From: Trogon surrucura | Taxonomy: Eukaryota; Chordata; Aves; Trogoniformes; Trogonidae | Reading direction: 5' to 3' | Length of the DNA stretch: 64,000 nucleotides | Assembly (NCBI GenBank): GCA_020746105.1 | Contig: CM036618.1 | Location: forward strand, 107,334,622 to 107,398,621 | In this document: positions 26,701 to 38,700 of the stretch, piece by piece | Numbering within the stretch: the stretch's first letter is position 1 | Layout of the letters: the number at the start of each line of letters is the position of its first letter | Position numbers and translations under genes: made by a program | Notes under the pieces: generated by a model | The model's input: the letters and a program-made list of their open reading frames with translations, nothing else | Told to the model about the DNA's origin: nothing | Databases searched by the model: none

Positions 26701-29700
26701 GCAGCCGAGTGCTCTTCGGGATGGGTTCACGTGTAATGACACTCTGCAAAAAGCAGCATTTTTCGTGGTATTGTCAAGAGCAGCCACGTACCAACAACAC
26801 CTAAGTCAAATATGAAACCAACACCACCATCCGGCAGACGCATTCAGACTATTTTGTCCCCTAAACAATTCAGGAGCACTCTGGGTACTTTCATTAACTT
26901 TTTTGTTATTGTTCAGCAACCACTCTCCTAGTCACTTTTATCACATACATGCCACCTTCTCCAGACAGCTGCCCCCGGAAACCAGGCACACTGAACTCTG
27001 TCAGGAGAGAGCGAGATATCACAGGACAGCATTATATCCAGAGACAAAAGGGCTGTTCAGTGATCAAACCGGTGAAAGCCTGGTCACCACACAGAACACA
27101 AACAGGGCTGGCAGAGCCACCAGGGCAAATGACAATATATTAATGTTATATGCTCCACCCTTTTTAGCAAGCTATCCAGTCACTTCTATTGCTGGCACTG
27201 TTTCAGTGTTTCACTACTGGATATTTGCATAGCTTTACTTTCACATTTAAAAGCAGGGAGCCAAAGAAAGGGAGCCCTCTGCTTATAAGAGGTGGGAAAA
27301 AAAAAACCCCACTAAATCTCCAACCTTCCCTGCACCTCATGTGACTCTTAGTGTCTTTGTTCCTGACTGTGAACACCCAACCTCACTCCAGACTCACCTT
27401 GTTAGCTAGCATTTGCTGTTGAGCCTCAATTTGTTGCTGCTGGCGTGATGCCATTTCCTGAAGTTCAGCCAGTGTCATATCCATCCTCGGAGCACTGACC
27501 TGTCAAAGAAAATCCAAAGCATGCTAAGTCCAGAATTTTTCACTTGGCTAGCGTGCAACTCAAAGCTACTGCAGAGAAGCATGATAAAGGTCTTTAAAAA
27601 AATCAAAACAAAAAACCCAACAACTCTACCTAAGTATCCAATAAAATAATTGGAAAGAAATAGCATATTTCTATGGTAAGAGAATAAACAGTTTTAAGCT
27701 CATACACATGTGCAGCACAATCCAGCAACACACATGACATCTCTTGAAACATCAGTATTTCTAGCAAACTTCTGGTGGCATTTTAAAGAGGCATTTCAGA
27801 GCCCCTTATAATTAAGCTCAGCATGAATCAGCTTTGACTGAGTGAGCCCAGAAAGCTCAGCACACAGTGGGATGGATCTGTGGTCGTAGGTGTACTGCTG
27901 CAATTCAAAGCACTTCAACGTAAGTAGTTTAAATATAGTGAGGGGGAAGAACAACTACCGCCCTCAAAGATAGCACTATTATGACATTAGTTAGCTCTTC
28001 ACATCTGTTTCCTGAACTCAGATTCAATTTTATAACCATAACTGTATCCTCCAGGACAAGAATAAATGACAGATGGGGATTCAAAACTGAAACACTAACT
28101 GGTCTCAACTTGAAAACTGAAACTAGAGGATCTCTGATACAAAACCAAATGTGGGGGAAAAAAAAAAGTCTATGAAGGAAAATGAGAGAAAACTTTCGAT
28201 AGGAGTAGAAAAGTGAAAGTACGCTGAATTTGAACAGGTGATCTCAGAGCAGCAAATACAGACATGGCAGCCAATGGATATCAGAGACATCTTAAGAACT
28301 GAAATACAGAGTGATAGTTGTTAGAGGCTTTGTGTTTGGTTTACAGCAATCATTAGAAATCTCTACAAAATAGCCTCTTAGTTTCCAGGGTGGGATCTGC
28401 ACCAGTATCTCAGAAGAAAGGAAGCCTCCATTTTCACAGTACTGGTCATTGCATCACGTACTTACTCCATTCTCCAGTCTTCGATCACCAGGCACTTTGA
28501 CACCATTTCTTTTTAAGGCTGGATCTTGAGGTCTTTGTCCAGTCCCTAGATAAAAAACACAAGACTGTAAGGTCCCTTTAGACACAGCATTCAATACAAA
28601 ACAAACAGTACAATCATTTTGGTTTAGAATTCGAACAACTGTTCTTCCTACATTCTTACCACTGAGATAAACTTAACTGATGACACAAGGTATTTTATGA
28701 GGAGGCTGCTGTTCAGTGTCAGCACTTATTTTAAAACATAAGACTGTTCGAAAACAGACAAACAGGCAAAAAGATTAACCAACAGTATGCTATTTTGATA
28801 TTCCTCCCATGGTCAACAGACCCCTAAGTCATAAAAATGTGTTCCCTGCTGCAAGTGACACAAAAACCATCTGGTTAATTCACAGAAAGGTATTGGGACC
28901 ACAGTGTCTTAAAACCAGAATCTAAATGTTTGTCAGCTGTCTCACTGAGAATTTGAGTAGCAGTAGTTGAAGATTAGTCACTTATTCTAAAAGATGCACC
29001 ATTCAATCTGCAGGTGATTACTTACACAACCGTTTAAAAGCATAAGGTTTTTTTTTCTTCCTGGCAGTCACTGTGACAGTAAAGATGCTACTTAACTAGA
29101 ATCCTACCACAATGTTCCCAGCAAACGATGTACAAATGGTGTTCAGCTGCCAAATACCAAGCTTGTTCATTTCCCTAAGGGACAAACATATAGTACAGGA
29201 GGAAGCCACCTCTCTCAGCTTCTTGGCCTGCTTGATGCGTATTTCCAGAGCCTATTCCTGCAAGACTAACTGCAGACCTCCTCACTGTTAATTTGCTCTC
29301 CCTCCAACATATTGCTTTGCAATGCTGTGGCAAATAATCTTTATACTATGAGTACCCTGGACTTGAAAAATTACAACCTCGCAACTAAACTGCCCTGTAA
29401 GATCCTTAGCAGGTAAAGATGACATAGCTTTAACTTTCCACGTATTTGTTCTAATATGACACATTTCAAACATTAAGATACATTTAGCAATTTTAAAATA
29501 TGCCAGGTACGGTGCCATTTAACACAAACTGAGTATTTCCAATACCAAGGACGAAAACGGAAAAGAGGGAGGAGGAAGACTGATTTAAAGGTAAAAATTT
29601 AAAAAATATTCTACTGGAGATATTAATATGAAATGCACAGAAAAACCTTGGAAAGCAAAATGTCATTTATTCTTACAGGTTTCATATCTAGATTTACAAT

Positions 29701-32700
29701 GCAGAGTTATTACATTCTCAGAGAACTCGACCAGGCAGTTCGTTTAACGCTACTTCTGAAACTAATACGAATGTGTAAGATTGAGGAAGAAACATTGAAG
29801 AACTTTACTTTTTGCCAGGTATGCCAAGTTTATCAGCCCAGTCAAGTATTATCCAGGTGAAACATCCTAAGCCCAAATAATAAATTACATTACTGGACAA
29901 CAGTTTTGTTACTAGATTTAAAAGAAAAGACTAATCACAGATATTTAGCTGTGGTTAATATATTTAATACAAGATGCACTTGGATGCTTTGGTGACAACC
30001 AGCTCTAGAAAACCTGCAAAAGTTTCAAGTCGAATTTAATGTCTCCAGTTCCAGCAAGGGAGGATGAAGTATTTACTAAAATGGACAAGTTCTCTGTTAG
30101 TAGCATCCTCTATTCATAATAAATATGGTCAGACCAAAAAATACCAACATTAATATATAACATAGGCAAGCTGTTTCCTTAACCTTGAGGAATGAAATGC
30201 AGCTTAGACAAAAGAACCAGCCGAGATGACCACCTACCTGCTTCCCGGCAGGGAGAGCGCTCATGCCGAAGGAAAAAACGAACCTCACTTCTCTGCATCC
30301 CAAAGCGCTGCAAAACATCCAGCATCCGTTCGTTGTCAGCTATGGGACGTTCTGAAAAGGTAAAAAGCCAAATGACTACTAAACCCCTACGCAGCTCAAG
30401 CACATAGCAGAACAAAATAAAAATCTATCACCTCTCACTTGAGCCCCTATAATTGCTCAGGTGCAGTGTGCACACCTAACCCTTGCCCTCGCCCAAAGCA
30501 TTTCTACCTTTCCCTTCCACTCCTTGCTTCCGAAATAAAACCAACACCTTTGAAAAGCAGATACAGCCTTTAAAAGCCCACCCCTAAAGGGAGAAGCTGA
30601 GGCACTGCCACAGCCCAAGGGCAAGTAAACAGGCAACTTACGAGTTTTTGGCTCTAGCTCTTACAGTTTGTATTTGCAAATAAATCACCTTATCCCCTCG
30701 CCACCACAGGAAAAGTGCGGGCATACATTCTACTCCCCTTCTATGGTAACTCATCCAAACTCATTTCTCAGTCATTCTCAATCCCACCTCAAGAGCTCCT
30801 CTGCCCCAGTTTCTCGCTTACTTTGTATTCCAACAAGAATTGAGAGAGAGATGCAAACACAAACACTCAGAGAAGAGGAATTCTCTTCTCAACACTTCCT
30901 AAGGATTGCAAATGAATGCGCGATTGCAGCCCTCGCGTTCAAGCTCAGAAAAAGCACTCGATACCCTGAAGAGGCTCCCAGGCAGGACCCAAAGGGTCTG
31001 ATCCTCAACCAGCCGTCACAGCTCCTGTCACTTCTAGTGTTCTCCTGCAGCTCCTGTCAGCCACAGATCCAGCTCACTCTCTTGGACAGCGAGTTTGATG
31101 AACTTCACATTACATGCATTTCAAAAGCCATGCTTCCAATAGAACTGGAAAAGCCAAACTATTTTAGATTCATGACTTCAAGGAAAGAAAGACAGGACAG
31201 TGAAAAGCAACTTTGATGGAACTTGCTATTTTTTTCAGTTAAGATGAAGTTTCTTAAAACGTTACCTGAACAAGGTCCACTGAACTTCCTTTCCTGCTCC
31301 TGTTCCCAAGTTAAAGATTCAGCCACATTTATAGTTTTTAAGCCTTACTTGTTGCCTTTTGCTATTACAAAAACCCAGTGGGAGTCTATATACAATCTAT
31401 TGCCTTCATTTATCATTACTCCTCCATTTCTGTATTACTGCTCTTCCAAATTTTACACACTTTATAGCTGAGCATTAACAGAGAGGATATAATTAGAATT
31501 ATTTATCAGCCTCTAAATCTTCATACAAATTGCTTTTGTTATTTTTGACATTTTACTGTAGATTTTTCTTCCTATGTTAAAAGTGACAGCAAATCCGTGG
31601 TGAATATATTATAGTAGTCAACTTCACCTAGTCAGGGTACTGTCATAGTATCTTATGGCAACATCTGAGACTCATGACCAGGTTAAATCCATTTGTACTA
31701 GGTGCCAGACAAACAGAATATATTATTCCTGGCCTGAGAAATAAGACAAGCAGAAAAATACTGAGATTAAATACCCCTACTTTTGCATCGGTTTTGTTCT
31801 TCTTGACATTGCTTTTGTTGGATCTTTTCTTTCATTATTTAAGCACGGGGAGGAGGGGAAGAAAATAAAGAAATCAGAGAGTAGTTCATTCATATTCAAT
31901 GGAGAGTCTTTCAAAGCCACTACCATAATACGGAATAATCATTTCAGGGGTGTTAAGTATAAATGTTTTCAGTTTCCAAAGAAGCAAAGCTACTAACATA
32001 TGTTTTCAGCATGTGAAAAGCTCTTTTAAACAGAAAAGTGTTTCTTTAAATGAAACTGTTGCAGCTGTGCTCAAGCAATCTAGGAAGGAAAAATTCTGGA
32101 GTCACTGTCAAAAGAGATTAGCTTTACAGAATAAGCAAGTAGGTCACTGTTACAGAAAAAGCAGTCTCTTGGCGGTTACTCGTCTAGACAGCTAAAAAAG
32201 CTCTTCATCTGCTAAACCTTGATTCAAAAAAAATTAAAAAGGCAAAACCAAAAAAACAATAGTACTACTGTCAGCTTTCCATCTTAAAGAATATACAGCA
32301 GGCTTAAGGGACAGATTTCTAGCAGCTCTGCAATACTTCAACTGAAACTTTATAATCAAGGGAGATGCCCTTTACACAAGGATTCTGTCAATACCACTCA
32401 GTGACTTCAAAGGAAGGTCAAACAGATTTTCAAATACCAAACAAAACTACATTTGGAAAGCTCAAGAAGAAAGGACAAACAATCACACTTCATTTTTTTA
32501 TTCCCCGTCTCAAAGGAAAAGAGAAAAAAAAAAAAGTCTTTACATAGGCACACACTTTTTGATTGCTTTCCATGGTGGCCAAGGTAGCTGCCTAACAGAA
32601 TTCTGGCAATAACAGGAAGATCAAGAAACTTTGCCCTGATACTCATCACATTTCAAGCAAAACTGGGAGGACAGGGAGAGTAGTAAACTTGCCCCCTTCA

Positions 32701-35700
32701 GGGAACCAAGTGCCTCAAGCACACTTGCAGCCATCTTTCAAAGTAAGCTTAATAAAGTCTGACAACAGAAGCTAAAATTCCTGAGCAAGCGTCAGAGCGA
32801 GACAGAGAGACACAAGCGATCTAAGAAGGATCTCAGTAATTGAAGTCCAAGAAGCCATTTTCCAACATAAAGCTTTTGTTTCTACTGCAGAAGGTTAGCT
32901 GCCGTGAGCCATCCCTGTTTTAATATAAAGTATAATTTGTCAGTCTAAAATGCAAACAAAAATAGAAGTCACGGCAAATCTTGGCAAAACAAGATAGTGA
33001 ACTTTGCTGACATCTAAAGTGATATTGCATAAAAGTCAAAGTATTTCCCTCCCCACCCCCTTCCCCTTAAAAACCCCAGGATATACAGGGAAGGATCTGT
33101 CAAATTGTTGCTACTGGATATTAAACAGAGGCTTAAGAAACAAGGTATTTTATCTGAAACAACATGCATGTACTTCATGCGGTACTTGTCTTTTAACGTT
33201 ACCCGATTTGAGACAACCACATTTTTTGTTACCAAGCACAGCTTGAAACCGTATACAGTTTTACAGACACACACCAGTGTTTGTATATAGAAGTAAACAT
33301 TACAGAACCAGTGAAGGAAACAAAAATTTGTTTTCTAAAACAGGTGTCAAGTTTTCACTGGATAAATAGTACTTTTTTTCTGTCTTACGACAACAACTGT
33401 GCAAACATTTAAATATCTGTTCTCGTGGTATCTCGTGACGTCTTTCCAAAGATTACTCTCAGAAAATATTCTCTGCTTTGCTTCATGTTTCTGTATCCAG
33501 ATTACATTCCTACATCTCCTTAAGGACCAGAGAGGCTGATAACTTGATCTGAGAAATAAACCTCCATGTATTGTATGGTCCTACTCACCCAGAAGTTCAC
33601 TTTTCAGCTTAACAAGACCATCTGGGCACCAAGCACTGGCAGACTTCGCTCACCTCTACCAGCACAGGTGCTCTCCCTGGGTTTCAGGACAATCTCACTG
33701 CCCTTGTGAGCATCCTCTACATCAACATCTCAAAAGCCAATCAAGAATCCAGGGTGAGGAAAGACAAGGAGAAGAGCTGCCCACTGCAGCAGGGCTCCAC
33801 CTTTGGTAACAACAGGAGAACCCTATCTGTCACCATCACCTGTGCTCTTCAACAGGTCACAGGGCTTACGCTCTCTCTAAATTCAGTAGGTTTAGGTAAA
33901 CATTTATTTCACTAGTCTTTGGTACTGTGCTGATTTAGACAAAGTTGGATGAAGACATACAGTAAAAACACTTTCCTAAGAGATCTCTTTCCATGCTGGA
34001 CTGGTGATTTTATTTTACTATCATTTATACAGAAAAGATGCTTTATTTTCTAAGCAGAAGAAAAAAAATCTGCTGCATTTGTTCAACTTAGAAAGAGCAG
34101 AAATATTACATCCCTGTTAGAAGAAATCAAGAGATGACTTGGCTATCTCAAGCTATTAAACAAACATGCAGCTCACCAAAGACTTCTTTGAACTGGTGTG
34201 AGCCTGAGCCAACTGCAGAGGAAGACAGGAACTTAAGCCCTTATCATATGATTCTTCTGTAATTTTGTTGAAGCATCTCAAAGAAGTCAAATCAAATATT
34301 ATTAGTTTTCACAATTTATAATCCTGTTATCTATTTTACACCTCTGGATGCCTACTAGTATTTAATGAATAACATGGAGATAGGAGATAGTCAAGAGACC
34401 TTTCCCATTTACGTCATGAAGAGTTAGCCATACTTTAGCTCGTTGACGTGTTCTGCAGCTCCAGTGGAGCTCTGCAAGCTAGGGAGATTTGAACTTCCAA
34501 GACAAAAAATCAGTTAAGAACACAGAAGTTGGTGGGGAAAAAAAGCACAACCAACCACATACATTAAACTCTGTTCCACAGGCTTAAAAAGACAGGGGAC
34601 AGTCAAAACTAGTTTCTACGTCCTCCCTCCTACCTAATTTCTTTAGAGAACTTCACATCAGGTAACTCCTACTACTTCGGGTAACACTCCTCTCCCCTGC
34701 TAAACTCAATTAACGTGACTGGGAATGACAAAGGTGCCATCAGAAAGAAAGAAGGTTTCCTTGGTCACTGCAAGTGAAATAGCTATGGGGTTGAAGAAAT
34801 TATTCCAACTGGGTCACAGAATGACTGACACCTACTACTTAAAACCTCCACACAGGCTACAGCAAACCCACTGTCGTGAGAAGGAAGAGAAAACAGCTCC
34901 CTCACACCCTTCAGAGACTCATTTGAGTCAGAGAAAAGGGCTGTGTACACACAAGCTCATCTCCATGTTTGATTCCCCTTCTTCTACTTTTAACTTTTTT
35001 TTATCATGGTGCTCTCAAACCAGGACACATGTGTGAACCTTCCTGTAGATGCATTATCACCCAGCAGGCCTGATGAAGAGGTTACCAGAAGCGTAAGGCA
35101 GAAACCCTCTGGGACAAGACCACATCTGTCAGGTCTCCAGGCGCTACCTTATATCAGAGGCGGCAAACGCACAGTAAAATTCACAAAGCGCAAGCCTGAC
35201 CTACCTGAGCCACACCACACTTCAGCCAGGTGGCACTCGCTCTCACCAGGCTCCTTGCACAGCTCCACCACGTCTCTGCAGGTTGTTTCGGGGGTGACCG
35301 GCACCTCGGTGAAGTGCTGCTCATTGTTACTGAGGTACACCGTCAGAAACATCTGGAAAAAGACAAAGGCAACAGCACACGGTTACTTCATAACATAAAG
35401 CCAGACTGCACATCAGAGTCTCAATCCTCTCACTAAATCCGTTATTTTCAAACACAATTGTACCATTTGTTATCAAATACTGTGCACGCAGAATTTTGAA
35501 ACATACTCAGATTTCTTTTTAAGGTACAAGCAAGTGAGACTACAGAAGTAATTCTCTGCTCGACTAAATTACATTGCTGGAGGATTGTTTGGTTTTAAAT
35601 CTGGACCTACTGCTCCTTCCTTCTTTCTTACAGTGACATGTCAGAACTCCTCCCACCTTACTATATATATACACACTGCACCTATTTGACACAGTCAGAA

Positions 35701-38700
35701 GACACAGAAGAAACAGTCATTCAGAGTTCAGAAACATTCTCTATAGTGAAAAACCAACAGCAGTTACAACTAGGGATAAAAAAAAAACAAAACCCAAACA
35801 AACAAAACCCAACCAAACAAAAAAAAAAGAGGTTACTACATGGGCAGTGAAGTGGAAACATAACACGCGTTCCCATAACACATTTCATCAGAAGGTTTCT
35901 TCGAAACTCAAGTCGACCTGCTACGCCCTTTGTCTCCATCTGAATAAAACATCTCCCCCAAACACTATCCACAGGAAAGTAAGGATATTTTACTGGGCTT
36001 TCTGTTCACAGCTGTACAAGAATCCCTGATCTTTGGTATTATTCTGTATAAACACACAACACCACTAGGTGTTACACTCTTGCTCACACCTTTCCTGCAT
36101 TTTTAAGAATTAGTTACCTTACTTGATATTTGATAGAAAACATTTACAATTACTTCCTCGGAACACCACCTTGCTGTATGCTATTAATATTAAACTGTTA
36201 TTAAAGTTTAACTGCTAGTTAAAAACTTATGTCAATTCTCTTCCAAGATCTATCCTCAACTTCAGTATCAAATGGCTGCTAGTCGCATGACTTCCAGCAA
36301 CACCAAAAAAAACTTTAAAAAAAAGAAAAAAAAAAAATCAGTCAAATGTCTCCAGAAAGCAATTACTCCACTAAGCATTTCAAACAGTAGAAGCCTTATC
36401 AATAGGCTACACAATTTAGTATTCTTCATACAGCTCGAAAAGCTGTTTTGGCAGGAAAAGATGCAAATCCTTGCCTGGCCTCATTTTTAGAGGGTAAAAG
36501 GGAAATACATCTTTGCAAACAACAGTTCAAAGGTTAAGAAAAGTCCAAATCAGGCAAGTGTAAATATTCTTCTAAAATAAAACAAACAAAACACACTACT
36601 ACAAGCATTACTTCTGTGATTTTCCGTGAATACTTCAAAGCAAGTATTTTTTATGCCACTACAAAATGAGATTTAGTCTCATCATCTCCACAGTTTCAGA
36701 ACACCCCACCTCTTGGGGATTCTACCAGAATAAAACCATGCACATACACATCCCCAACACCTCCAAAGCCTTTCACGGAATCACAGAATGTCAGGAGTTG
36801 GAAGGGACCTCAAAAGATAATCTAGTCCAGCCCCCCTGCCAGAGCAGGATCACCCAGAGTAGATCACTTTTCAGGGCTCCTTCAAGTGACAAGATCCAGG
36901 CCCCCCAACCCCACCCCTACAAGAGAAACTGTCTTTATTCTTTTAAAAACTTTTGTGAAAACATGCCACACTCTGCGCATCTTGTTAAACATAGTGTAGG
37001 TATTTGTCCCACTCGTGGCAGTATAAACACTTGTGAATAATATTTCAGGCCTTGGCACTGCACCAGACTTAGCACCAGGAGCAAACCGAGTTGTTGTTGC
37101 CCGGCTCCCCAAGACAACGCTTTCTGATAAATTCCTGAAGATCTCCAACGAATACTCATAGGGCAGAGAAAGCCCGCTGAAAGAGAGCTCAAGACAGCTT
37201 GTAATCCTTAGGATTCAGATCCTTCAACCATTTTCTTGTCACATTATGGGGGCAGAAAACAAAACAAACAAAAAAAAAAAACAAAAAAAAACCCAAACCC
37301 AAAAAAACACAACCATCCACTTGGGGCTTGTAAGGAAAGGGAATGTGGAAAATGCAAAGGCAGCAACAAAATTCCAGTGATTGACCGACAGATGCTGGTG
37401 AATCCCTGGGAGGGCAGGCAGACAGATGGAGCCGGACACCCAGCGCTCGAGGATTTGAGCTTGAGTTGAGGCTGCTGCTGCTGTTGCTCACTCGGCAGTT
37501 CCGCTCTTCGAGGGGAGCATCCCGCCTGCCAGGCGGGATTCACAGCTGCTCACCCCACGGGCAGCAGGGAAGTTGTTTTAACACTACTCCCTCTCTGGTC
37601 TGCTTTGTGTGGGCAGAGGCAGGTAGGATCAGCTTACCACATACGCTTATTATAGAGTGAAGACGGGCACAACTGTCTTGCTGTAACAGTGCCTTGAAGT
37701 ACTGACCTAAATTAAAAGACAAAGCTTTCCAAGCCAGGAACTCTCGATACTTGGCTTCAACCTTTTTGTCCCTATCTTTTAGCTGTAGCGTTTCTAGAGG
37801 AGGTTGACAGTGAGGGATGCCACACACAACCAGGTAAGGATATCACTTAATTGCAAAAAGTGGAAAAGTAGAAAATAAAATAAGAGGTCCACTATAGCTT
37901 TAGAGCAAGGTTATATAGGTAGGTAAAACACATCAACACTTCACATTTAACGCCATGGAATCTTGTACTCAGAACACTACTAAATTACACAGGCTCAGTA
38001 TGTACAGTAACTTTTGTTAAGTTTTAAAATATGAGCTCACAGACGGGAATTAAGAGAAAACTATAACAAAGATGGCATTATACACAAATCGGACCTAATT
38101 TGACCCTAGCAAGGCTGTTCACCCTTCGGTGTGCTGCCTGTTTATATCCAGTTGTTAATCCGCAGGATTTAACAATACAGACAACTACACAGGAAGGATC
38201 ACGAGTTGCCATTTCCATCCACAATGCTCAGGATAATCACCGACACATTAAGCCAAGAGGACTCAGACCTGGTGTGTGGGGGCCACTTTTGAGACTTGGT
38301 AGAGCGTGCATTACCTCTACCCCACGCATTCGAGGAACAGAGAGGGGGAAAAACAGCAACCAAAACTCTGCAAATTCCCTGTAGACATACCTCAAAGTCT
38401 TAAAAATCTAAAGCAACAAAAAGGCTACAAAATTGACAAGACCTTCACAGTTACTTCATCCCACTTCCCTTTAGTTGCAAGGACAATGCTGAGAGGATTC
38501 TAAGTGGTTGTGTCCCTCCTCTCCCACCCAAAGAGCAGGTCACATTTATCACCTTGCAGGCCAGGAACTGGCCCTGCCCGCTCCACCACCAGCACACCTG
38601 GGAGGTCTCCTGGGGTAGCCTGTTCCCCGCCCAGCCTCACTGGAGCCCAGGGCATGCACTGAGCAGAGCAGATCCATCGCAGACATTCCTCTCTCCCCCC

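Noticed and set aside
30668-31216. A 182-codon plus-strand open frame beside TP53BP2 exon 3
   Set aside because: No family match that I know, rich in Ser/Pro/Gln as translated intron often is, and no gene context.
36774-36868. Short conserved-looking inverted element as a possible noncoding RNA
   Set aside because: It is a CR1 3' tail in reverse orientation.
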